A DNA stretch of 64,000 bases, from contig CM053146.1 of NCBI GenBank assembly GCA_028571685.1, forward strand, positions 19,503,431 to 19,567,430, in the 5' to 3' direction. Every line of letters starts with the position of its first letter. Within the stretch, counting starts at the first letter, position 1. Source of the stretch: Heterohyrax brucei. Its lineage: Eukaryota > Chordata > Mammalia > Hyracoidea > Procaviidae. The notes below the pieces were generated by a model that was given only the letters and a program-made list of their open reading frames with translations, was not told the DNA's origin and ran no database searches. Below, piece by piece: positions 22,501 to 34,500 of the stretch. Position numbers and translations under genes: made by a program.

Positions 22501-25500
22501 GGCTGAAGGACCAAGTCTCCTCTTCCGGGAACTCACTGGGCTTGTCAGAGTGCTGAGCTGCCTGGGGTGAAGGTAGCAAGCTCAATGGAAAGTGGATGAT
22601 ACTAGCAGCAAACAGAGCCAGGGTGAAAGCCCAAGGCACACTCTGGGGCAAATCACTTGATGTTCACAGCATCAGTCCACTCATGTTAAAGTATGGAAAA
22701 TAATGCTGGCTTCAGAATAAAAGATCTGTAGAGTAACGTATGTATAAGCATGGAATGGTAGCACACATAGCTGTTCTCATTCTGTCTCTTACACAGAAGC
22801 AGGCACATATACATACAGTCATACAAATTAACACACACTCTCATACTCACACCTTCGTGTGCACACATACACACACACAGCTGGTGTGTTTATGTTTGCG
22901 CTATAACTGGACAATCGTGGTTGCTTGGTAGGGCTGCTCCTCTGGGCCATGGTTCCTCTACCTCATCCACTTCCCAGCTGGCCTAGTGCCATTCTTAGGC
23001 CCCCAGACAGTGGGCCTACTTAGAGCTACTAGACATTTTCATAGCTTGTCAGGATACAACCTTGGCAGTCCTTCCTTGCTGCCTAAAGAAGCACTGTGTC
23101 ACTTGGTTTCTAGGATGTACAGCACATAGCCTCACCTGAGCCCCAAGTCTCACTGCCTGCTGATGCCCCCCCATGACTTCACCTCAGTCCAGCTACACAT
23201 CATGTTGGGATGCTGACAGAACATGAGATAAAGAGCATATATGTGTGTGAGTGTGTACGAGGTCTGACAACAAAGTCTACGAACTTAATTATTCTAAGTG
23301 CTACAAACCTCACTGCTGAGTATCACTATGATCACCTTTGAAGAACTCCCCATGGGAAGCTGTGCACAGATGCCAGTGCCCAGTCCATCCTTTAAAGCAA
23401 TTTTAGAACTCTTTCTGGAGTGGCCATCACATAAGTTGGTATGGTGGCAAGTTCACAAACTTAATTGTATAGTTGTCTGTAAAGGAACTTTTAGCCAGTA
23501 AACAAGTAACTATATTGGAACACCCACCTTACTCACCTGATCTGGCCTCCAGTGGCTTTTTTCTTTACAGAAAGATAAAGGAAATATTGAAAGGAAGACA
23601 TTTTGATGACATTCAGGATGTCAAGAGTAATACGACAACAGCTCTGATGGCCATTCCAGAAAAAGAGTTCCAAAACTGCTTTGAACAGTGGACTAGGCAT
23701 TGGCATTGGTGCACAGCTTCCCAAGGGGAGGACTTTGAAAATGACCAGAGCAATACTCAGCAACGAGGTGTGTAGCACTTTTTCTAGGATGAGTTTGCAA
23801 ACTTAATTGGCATTCCTTGTATGTGCTATGTGCTCCTTCATGTGTACTCAGAGAGGCCCTATGATCAATGAACAAACATTTAATACCTACATTGTGTGCC
23901 CGGCCATGGACTAAACCATCCCGGCGAAGGCACATGAGTGGGAGACACCCAGCGGTCACCCTCTGATGACACCCTTTGTCATGCAGTGGCCTCTCCTTGA
24001 GAATGACATCCAAATGTAGCTGGCATCATGAGGACCGTCTTGTTTCTCAACCAAGTTCCTGTCTAGAGAACTCGGGCCCCCATTCAGGGAGTGCACATAA
24101 CTGTGAAATGAGGTGGGCAGAGAGAGCGAGGCAGCGGCAACACCAGGCTTCTCCTTAGCACTCCCAGTGCCTCCCCTCAGCCTCTCCAGTCCGTTTTCTC
24201 ATCATCTCTCCTGCTCCCTGCCCCCTTCCCTGCAGGACGGTTACCCTAGAAAGCCCTCCAGCTCAGCACTTACCATCGACTGGCGTGAGGTAGTCGTGGA
24301 GATGAGGTGTGCCTGCAGGTCCCCCACTCTGTATCAGCAGGTCCCCGTAGGGTGTAGGGTGGCCTGCCATGAGGGCCATCTGGTGGTAATAGTCCGAAGG
24401 ATTGGTGCCTGGAGGGGGCAAGCCAAGCAGTCCCCTCTCCTTAAGGTGCTCGGGTGCCACTGTGGGCAAAGGGAGAGAGGAAGTGGTCAGAATCGGAAGT
24501 GGCTGCATCTTTCCCTACCAAAGAAAACAGCAATACTCATCTGACCAAGAGGCTGTCCCCAGGGCCTTCCTGTCCATCCTTCATGTCAAGGGACCTCTGC
24601 TCTCCTAGTGCCCTCTGCTCAGGAATCTCACTACACTGGGCCCTCCTTGGCTAGCAGGGGCTGTGGCTTTCTGTTGATGAGGGAGTCCAGAGCCAGGCAT
24701 CACATTCATTTATTTCCTTGAATTCACCAACAACCACCCCTCTGGCCCTCTGGAAGCCCAGTGCTCCAGGTGGACAGATCAGAGGCCCAGCAGTCTTTCT
24801 TCAGAGGAGGCAGGAGATGCTGATGGCAGTCTTGTGGTCCCGCTGCTAGGCTGCAGCCCCAGTTTAGGCTCAGCCTGGATGTTCCTGGGGGGACACAGGC
24901 CAAGACTTCCGGCCTAGCCAACAAAAGCAACCCCTGCCAAATACTAGCTCACCCCACAGCAGCTACAGAAGCTCAGGGCTGTTTGCCTTGACTTTCTCAG
25001 CTCAGGGCTGTTTGCCTTGACTCTCTCAGGCCTTAAGAACAGAGGAGAGGAGGATGAAATTCTGATCATCAGGAGGGATCTGCCCTCGGGCAGTGTGGCG
25101 CTGTGGAAGCCACTGGAGGCTGGAAACCAAACAGAGCTACTGGAGTCCAGATTTTTACTACATGTACAAAACTGGGAGGGGATCACCTTTCTGAGCTGGT
25201 TCAGTCCTCCTTTGTAAAGTGGGACTAATAAGATCCACTCTTCGAATTACTATGAATGATAGTAACAGCTAACATGGTACTGAATGTTTGCTGGTCACAC
25301 AGTGAGGAAATCACATTTATTCAGCAAACACTAGGAAACAAGAGACCTCATTATCACCCCATTTGATGGATGTGCACTCTAACACTTGGAGAGTTAAATG
25401 AACCACCAAAGTTGCACTGTACAGAGGTAGAGTTGGGTGGGGCCTCAAGTCTGACTCTAGACCAAAGTTCCTAACCAGGCTTCCCCACTTTAGTCTTGGC

Positions 25501-28500
25501 AAATACCAAATGAGATCTCTTATGTGCTCAGCTGGTTGAAGATTCCTGAGAGTGGAAGGTGCTGCCTTCCTCCTCTTCTTTCCATTTCCTGTTGGACCTA
25601 CTAAGGGAGCCCCGGCTTCCAGCCAGGCTGACTACCCAGGCCTCTACCTGTCCTGTCCATGCCCATCACCATGCTGGGTTCTTTCTCTTCCCTAGTAATT
25701 CTTTTACTGTGTGTATTTCTTTCTTGTGGCTGCTGTAACAAATTGCTGGCTTAAAAACAACAGAACTTTATTCTTTCAAAGTCTATGAGGCTAGAAGTCT
25801 CAAATCAGGTGTTGGCAGGGCTGGAGGTGCTAGGACATTGGTTTTAGCCTCTGATGACTGTCAGCTTCCCTGGCTCCAATCTCTGTTCCCGTCTTCACAT
25901 GGCCTTTTCTTCTGACTCTGACTTCTCTGTATGTCTATTATAAGGGCACCTGTCACTGGATTTGTGGCCCACCTGGATAATGGAGGGTACTCTCTTCATC
26001 TGAAGATCTTTACTTTAATTTTATCTACAAAGAAACTTTTCCAAATGGAGGTGGACATCTTTTTGGCACCACCATTCAGCCTCCAGAAACCCTGGTGGCA
26101 TAGTGGTTAAGTGCTGGTAACCAAAAGGTTGACAGTTTGAATCTGTCAGTCGCTCCTTGGAAACTCTATGGAGCAGCTATATTCTGTCCTATAGGGTTGC
26201 TATGAGTCTGAATCAGCTCAACGGTGGCAGCTGGGTTTGGTTTTCTGCTATTCAGCCCCCAATACAAAGTGTAAGCTTGAGAACCTTAGCAGCGTCTTGA
26301 GGCTAACTTGCCCCCATCATGCTCCGTTCAGGCAAGCCTGTTGCCAGCTAGGTTATCACAAGTGACGTGGAAAAGCACTGGCCCACTTCCCACAAGATGG
26401 TGACTGCTTGCCAGCTCAGTGCTCAGTACTGGCTTACACACCTCTTCCATGGCACCCAGGCTCTGTCAAGGCCTCACAGGCTTACTCAGAGCTCAGGGCT
26501 GGATCCCAATCCCACAGGCCATCTCAGAAAGGAGCCACATCCTAGCCCATCACTGTATAGCCTCCTGGCTTTGACTACTGTCTGGTTTCTCTGGTGAGGT
26601 TCTCAGGGTTGGACAATTTCAGAGAGGCTCCTGGTGCCTTTCAAAGCTGCAAGTCTTCTTCCTGTGAAACTCCAGTCTGCATCTTCTCAGAATTAGGCCT
26701 CAGCTTCAGTGCACAATCACACTTGCAAACTGGGAGGGACACACCTGCTGGTGAAGGGTCCCAAGTCACCCAATGAGAACTGAATTGGAGGAGGGAGTCC
26801 CCGGGACCACAGTTCTCAGAGCCTCCAGCCCACAGGGGTCCTAACTGCACCTTGTAAAGGTTCTCAAACCAAGAACTAACTTGGCTGAGAGGGGAGACTG
26901 TAGCTGGGCACATCTGGGGACAATGCAGATTGATTTGGATGCTCTGGCGGATGGGAACAGCAGGAGGTGACAAAAGCTTGGTGGGAATCACAGGACAGCA
27001 GATAATGCTTTGTCATTGCTGGGGGTGAGGGTGCACTTCCCAAGACACCACAGTCTAGGCAAGCTCCCAAACACACTTGCTACTGTCCACTATGAGTGCA
27101 TACATGTGTCTGTGTCTGTATGTGTGTGTATATGTACATCTGCATGGTGGGGCTAGGCACTGTAAGTAGAAAATTTTAGCTTGAAAGCCATATTTGTGTC
27201 AAGGGATCCCACCTCTCAATGGCTCAACTTAATTGGCCTAAGGCTGGCCAGCTTATCTCTCAGGTGGCCAACTGGCTCTTTCTAAACTGCGGGCACAGCC
27301 ACTAGTGTTCATCCTTGAAGCCCTGGGTCTGGTGCTTCCATTGAGGCCACCTATGTTGACCTATAAGGGAAGCAGAGAGCAGGATGCCAGATCAGGGTCC
27401 ACATGTCCCAAAGTGACAGAAACAGAGACAGCCTCCCTCTTGGAGGACCAGTTGGCCTTCCTTCTGCTCTGTTGGTCCATGAAGCACTCCTGCACGACAT
27501 CCCCTTTACTGAACATCAGCTTCTGCAGACTTGGGTTTATGGTAACCAAATGGGTCTCACCTAAGACACGACTCACCTGAATAAACAGGTCCCCTCTTAC
27601 CATTTTTGTTATAGTAAATAACACATGGACCGTACCTGAAAGAGTGCAAAAACCAGGGTATCCCCCCAATTCTGCCAGCTCTCATCATCCATTTATCATA
27701 AAACCTGACATCCAGTGGTGGTGAGCTAGAATGTTAGCCTGGTCACTCCAGGGAGACAAAGCTGGGGAGTCAGCAGTGTTAAAGAGGATGGTTGTCCTGA
27801 CAGAGCTCCTGGGCCTCCTACCCGCTCCCTACTGCACCCCTACCCTGGGCCCCACTCACCATCAGCAGGGCTGAGGCCCCGGGCTGCAGAGATCATGGAA
27901 AGGGTGGGGCTGCTGTGCACAGAACGGAGGTAGTGCTCCATGTGGGGGTTCACGTAAGGGTGGGGGGCGCTCAGGGGAGACTCCCTGGGGCCAGCAAGGT
28001 GTGGGGAAAGCTGGATCAAGGAGATGTCGGAGATGACAGGGCTGCCGCTCAGGGTAGGAGGCCTGCAGAAACAAAGGGAATGTTCTAAGAAAGGCTGTCT
28101 GCCTGTTGGAGGGTGCACAAGGAGCCCCAGCAAGAACCCAAACCAATACAGATAGCTCTTGACTGTCATAGGAAGATGTTCCCAGGACAACCTGTACTTT
28201 TTATTTTACACACCAGGATCCCTTGATGACCTTTCATACGGAGTCTCGTGAAGGCATATCTGAATCTCCTTCACAGTGCTGTTGCCTTCCCACCGCATGC
28301 CTGGTGAGGTCTGTGCACACGTGACTGGCCCTGCTGGACCCCGAGCTTGGCAGGCCCCACACACGGCTGTGCTCTCACCACTGCTTCCCCTGTGCCTACC
28401 AGGGCTGCACACAGAATAAGGGCTCCACAGACACTTGTTAAGTGAACAAATGAATGGATTCTATACCTGTGTGAAAAACAGAACGTGAAAACATGAATAT

Positions 28501-31500
28501 CAGCGGTACAATCGCAAAGAGCTGATATTCCTAGGAGAAGCGAGAGAAAGAGAGAAGTTGAGAGGCCATACAGATGAGGCTTCTCATCCAGTAGGGCAGT
28601 CACTGGTAAGAAGCAGTCAGTCAGGGCTGGCTGTGAAGGGAGAGATCAGCATTCAAGATGACGTGGAAATGGACAGCTGTACAGAAAGTTTTGGAATATT
28701 GCTGTGGTTAGTCTTCCTTGTGTGAAATTCCTGCTCATATGACAAGACTCCTCCTCCATGGACCCCATCACTGCTCAACTGTGCCTCTGGCTTGGGTACC
28801 CTGGTCTGGGCTGGTGTGGCAGCTACCTGTTCACCAACAAGGAGTCATTGGCTCTGCTCAACACAACGTACACAGCTTTCACACCTGGCTCTGCTGACCT
28901 GGAGTGTGGAGGCAGCAGATCCAGTGGTGTTTTGAGGCCATCTGCTCAGAAAACTCACCCATCAGGGAAAAATCAGATACGCTGGAAACGTCACTGAGAA
29001 ATAAGTTTTAATTTTTTCGGAAAATGGTCTCTCTCTGATCTGACGTAGTGGAGACAAACAAACAAACAAACAAACAGAAAGCCATGGTGCTTAAGAACCA
29101 TACAAGCCTAGATTGGAACTGAGAAAGTAGCACAACCTCCCCAAGCCTCAGTTTCCTTGTCTATAAAATGGGGATAATAACTGTCTATTTCACAAGGTTG
29201 CCATTGAATGAAAAACCCCAGAACTGTTTGAGACCTAGCAGCTATTATTATAGCGGTGGAGCCCTGATGGGAGAGTGGTTTAGAGTCTGGCTGCTAATCA
29301 AAAGGTCAGCAGTTCAAATCCACCAGCTACTCCTTGGAAAACCTTACGGGGCAGTTCTACTCTGTCCTGTAGGTTTGCTACAAGTTGGAAGCGACTTGAT
29401 GGCAATGGGTTTAGCTTTGGTTTATTATTATAGTAGTGTCACACTTGAATGGCAAAACCCAGAAGTGTCTGGAGGCCCTTAGACACCTAATCAGCCAGCA
29501 ATGAAGTCTTCCTATCTGATTTATGTAGCTGCGTAGGAGGACAGTGTTGGACTGGCTACTGCAGAGAAGGAATGACTTGTCCTCATGGATGGAGCAGACC
29601 AGAGACAGTCACTAAGGACACTCAGTAGTGTGTTACAATCTTGCTTACAACAGTAAAAACAGAATCTGACCAGTTGACACACAGATGTCTTAACATCTGG
29701 ATTGCACCAACTCCCCACTTACCCACAGCATGTTGCCGTGACATATCTAGCTTTTCCAGATGTGACTGCAGTGGATATGGCTGTTCAAAGAGGCTGCCGG
29801 GCTCGCACTCCTGGGCTTTCGCTCATGCCAAGCCTTGGCCTGAAATGCCTTCCTGCATCCATACTTTGTCAGGCAAATTTCTTCTCATCCTTGTAAGTCT
29901 CAGTCAAGGTCTCTCCTCTGTGATACCACTCTTCCCCCACCACCCTTCCCAGGCAGGGACATCGTCTCCTGCTTTCAGCTGTCCCATGGAGCCCTGTTCA
30001 ATCTATGGTTTGCCACTCATCTCTCAGAGTAACGGTGTCTGCTGATAGCAGGGCACATCAGCATTCCCCCACTCTTAGCACGTGGCCCAGGAACATGTAT
30101 ACTGCAGGGGTTCAGAGCACTTTCAAATCTGAATGTGGCTGTACTGAGCTGGGCACAAGGGATTGTGGTATCTGTTACTGTCATAGGACATTCGTGTCCA
30201 CATGCTACTTTTAGAGAGCAGTGTACCTGCATGGTGGGGACAACAGTGACAAGTGGTGGGATTTTCACCTGCCATGGGGGAGACATGAGTTCAAAATTTG
30301 ACCAATGCTCCCCATGCACTGCCACTGCCTGCCTGTCACTGGAGGCATTCATATCAATATGATGCTGAATGGGCTCTTTTGGCAGGTTCAGAGCAGATCT
30401 GGATTACAGAGGCTGTTTGGAGCAAGCCAGGGCCTGGAGACAGCAGGCAGGACCCTGTGTCTGGGCACTGCCAGTCACATATGACAGCTGACTGTCAGGC
30501 CAGGCAGGCTGATTCCTCCACTAGCCTTGCCCCTTCTCATTCTGCAGTGTGGTCCTGGTCAGAGTGCTGTCTCTTGTGACCACTAGGGTAGGATGAAAAC
30601 ACCAGGATACATACGAAGGGTTACCATTCCTTAGCTCCCTTCCTTTCCCTTCATAGTCACAGATCATTTTAGAGTGTGGCCTGTTGGCTGATCTGGGCAT
30701 CCAGGACCCAAGACATCAACCAACAAGTCCTGATGCCTATCTAGATACCTCCTCAGAGGCCTCCTTAGATGTGCCCTCTGTGTAGGATCCCTGAGATCAC
30801 AGTTGTGCCCTCCTCTGGTATCCCTTAAAGAAGATAAACTGTATGCCAGCTGTTATACACATGGATTGCCTTTTAATTCATGTAAAACATTCACTAACTC
30901 ATCACTTTATGCCCGATTCACAGAGAACATACCCAGGAAGGCAAGATCCCTCAGACAAAGGTGGTGGGACCACTGTGAAATCCCAGGTGTGTCTGGGTCA
31001 AATTCTGAGCCTATCTCCTCAATAAAGTAGTGGCTACTCCTGATAAATGTGAGCACGTCTGGGTGCAGGAGTGGGAAGAGTCTGGGCAACACCCGAGAAC
31101 CAGAGGCACAGTGAGGCGATAGATCTCCTACCCTGTTTCAGGTTCCCTTTGCCTTCATGCCCTCTTTTCCCCCTTATCTCACAATCCAATCCAGCTCTGG
31201 GAAGGAACTGGGGCTCAGGCTGTCACACTGTATTGTGACTGACTGATAATGGATCCATGGGTACGAGTGCTTCAAGTTTCAAAAAGCCAAGGAATGAGTC
31301 TCAAATGGACAATTTCAAGCATCATTAATGTATATGGGAGACGGAGACCAGGGGGCTGCCCAGCAGCCCTGAACTCACACCAGCATTTCCAGTCCACAAA
31401 ACGGGTCCTTTGGAGACCAGAGCATCTCTGTCCTAGATACTCGGCTCTATCCCTGAGCCCAGCTGACAGTCTTTGTGCAGGCTGAGAGCAGCCAGTGCTG

Positions 31501-34500
31501 GTGGATAGTGGACCATGGCCACAAAAGGATCCTGCTGGTGAAATCAACCTCAGCTGCAGCCTCCTTTCTTCTTCTGCCTCCACCTGTTGTACCGCAGGTG
31601 CTGTGACCTGGTTTGCGTGCAACCTGTTCAGGCCTTGAATTCTGGCAACTGGACAGAGACTCAAGGAGGCAGCCTTGAGGATGAGAGAGCAGCACTGGTT
31701 GTAGAAGCTCATTGTAAAAGGGGGCCACAGCCTCCTGCATCGTGCACACACACTCAGAGGCTGTTTAAGAGCAGTCCCTGCAGCAAGCCCCTCTGCAAGT
31801 CCACCTCTGGATCCATCCGAGCCAGATTTGGCCAGGTGTTCCTTCTTACTTTTGTTTACACTCCTGGCAAAGATGTCCTGAGCATGTGCTCTGTGACCAA
31901 GGCTATGAAGGCAGCTCCGAGCCCAGGTGGAAGAGGAGACTTGCAGACAAGGTGTCATGGATTGAATTATGTCTCCCAAAACGTGTGTAGCAATTTGGCT
32001 GGGCTGTGATTCCTGATATTGTGTGTTCAGCCTCCATTCTGTGATTTTTCCTGTGTTATAAATCCTAATCTCTGCTGGTGCTTAACAGGGCAAGATTGGA
32101 CTATATTAAAGAGGATTAAAGCAGGACTGTAACACGCTTACTAAGGTCATCTCCCTGATCCAATGTAAAGGGAGTTTCCCTGGGTTGTTGGCCTGAACCA
32201 CTTTTCTCTGACAAGAGATAAAAAGGAAGGGAAGCAAGCAGAGATTTGGGAACCTCATGCTACCAAGAAAACAATGTTGGCAGCACTGTGCATCCACTGG
32301 TCCTGAGGATCCTATGCTGAGATGCTCCTAGATCAATAGAAGACCGGTACATCACAAAGACTTTCCGCCAGACCCAACCAAGAGAGAAAACCTTCTCCTG
32401 GAGTTGACATCCAGAATCCAGACCTGGAGCCTACTGGACTGTGAAAGAGTAAATCTCTTTGTTGAAGCCATCTACTCTGTGATATTTCTGTTACTGAAGC
32501 ACTAGATGGCTAAGATACCAGACGAGCAGTGTGACCAGGGCTACAGGAGAAGAGCAGGCCCCTAACTGGACCTGTAAGTGTGAGCCAAGGCTTATCAGAG
32601 GAGAGGGTACTGGGCTTGCCCTTGAGGGATGAAAAAGCATTCATGAGGAAGGACTTTCCTAAGGAAGGAAGCAGCAGGTGCAGAGAAAGGCTAGAGTGTT
32701 ATGACGTGTATGCAACTGTGTCAAGAGAGGATGGGGAGCACTGCCGACAGAGAGCTTCCGGCTGGGTCTGCAGACAACCTACGTCTCCTCCTTCTGCCCT
32801 AGGGGTGGGTGATGACCTCTGCCCAGCCGATCAGAGTATTCTATATCCTAGCCACTGGTGGGTTCAGAGAGGAGTGTGCCCACAGCGGCATCATTAGCTG
32901 GTGTCTTAGGGGAAAGAAAGGCTCTCTGTCCACAGGGACTGCTGAGCTGACAGGATGGAGTGTAGAGATTAAAGACGACATGGAGAACATCAGAGCTGAG
33001 AGACGGACACCCAGGCTCCGACCCGGACCTAGACTTGCCTAAAGCTATCACCCTTGGCTTTTCCTTTTACTTGAACCAATACATTTTCCTTCCTTTCTCC
33101 CTCCTTCCCTCCCTCCCTCTCTTCTTTCCCTCCTCCTCCCCCTCTCTTTTTTTAATCTGTTTTAAAACAATTTGAGCTGAGTTTTTCTGTCTTAGGCAAC
33201 TGAAAAGGCCTTGGCTAATACAGTCTCCCACTGTGAGCAATCCAGGTCCAGCATCCTACAAGCAGACTTTAACCACACAGTCGAATGCCTTTGCATAGTC
33301 AATGAAACACACATAAACATCTTTCTGGCATACTCTACCAGCAGAGAATGAGTGTGAGAGTGACTGTGAACGAGCACGGACGTGAATATGTGTACAAATA
33401 CGTATGTGTGAGTGAGCATGAATGTATGTGTGAAAGTGTGAGGATGGGTGTGAATGTACATGAGAATGTGAATGAGTGTGAATGTATGAGTGTGTACGTG
33501 TGTGACGGAGTGAATGAGTAGGTATGAGCACGGGAGTGTGTCTAATGTGTGCGTTGTGTGTCGCGCGGCAGTGAAGGCAGCAGTGGTGCCTTGGGTAGGA
33601 GCCCAGCCTGCAGAGCCGCTCCGGCTGCAGTGGAGGAGCCCAGTAACCTCTGACGCCTTGCCCTGGGGAGGGGCTAGCAAAGCCTTGAGGGGAATTTCAG
33701 GGCTAGATCCAAAGGTGCCGGTTAGAGAAAGAGAGGAGCAAGGGGAGCTTGGACAAAGTTAGCTGTGAGTTAACTGGGGAATGCTGTTGGAGTCTAACTA
33801 GCCACTGCCGAAGCAAAGGTACGCATGGGCTTGATCCCACCAATGCGCAGGGCACAACTTCACTTACCCCCCACCACGGCAAGGAGGTGGTAAAACCCAG
33901 GTGAAACTGCTCACCACAGATAAGCAAATAAACAAATGAAGCCTGCATGTAACTCGCTCACTGCAAGACAGTGCATGCCGCACTTAAATGGTTAATCTGA
34001 CTTGGGGAGAAACTGCTGCTGTGCCGAGGTCTGCAATACTAACCCAACACCTACAACACACAAAACACTCCACGCCTCTGTAGGTACCTTCTGTCTCCTT
34101 CACTTTATGGATAAGGACACTGAAGCTGAAGGAAGTCCAGTGACCAAGGTGCTGGCCTCTAAGGGCAGAGTGAGATTAGCCAGGCCTTCCTGACTCCAGA
34201 GGGGGCCATGCCTGCCACCATGCTAATGACTCGAGAGCCCTGCTTCTGCCTGATCTTGTCCCTTCGCTCAGTGTCCTTTTGCAGGTCCCCTGTCTCAGAT
34301 GGCCCTCATGCTGACCCAACGGGGCAGGCCGAAGAGAACCACCCTCACTCGGGGCACAGCCCAGGCTTGTAAACCAAACAGAAGTAGGTCTGAACTGTAG
34401 TGTGCCACAAATCATGGACCATGGTTGTGCTGCCCACCCTGAGCCTCAGTGTCCCTGACCTCAGGATGGGGAAACAGAACCTGCTGAGAAGGGTAGTGTC

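Larger units (their letters stand above)
9814..24273. other. GLI2: GLI2 intron, 14.5 kb
   Basis: Holds MIR, L2 and L1 remnants, a handful of AfroSINEs, tRNA-Gly SINE pieces, the GT/GA microsatellite at 19457-19530, a degenerate CCCAC-rich tract at about 21330-21530, a CA tract near 22800-22885 and the fold-back mariner at 23258-23820. From about 9.8 to 13.0 kb and from 20.8 to 23.2 kb no AfroSINE is seen. No second gene is evident on either strand. Confidence 0.8.
24460..27859. other. GLI2: GLI2 intron, 3.4 kb
   Basis: Contains a 29-bp tandem duplication (24971-25028), MIR-like sequence at 25200-25480, and an MLT1 LTR fossil in minus orientation with an AfroSINE at its end (about 25720-26265). 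Nothing coding is recognised. Confidence 0.8.

Noticed and set aside
23473-23775. Possible host gene with a transposase-like domain
   Set aside because: It has only the transposase C-terminus, lies between mariner terminal repeats and has no exon structure; a decayed element is sufficient.
33192-33680. 162-codon minus-strand frame with His/Thr repeats
   Set aside because: It joins a simple-repeat tract with part of an RTE fragment in mixed frames; it is not a gene.
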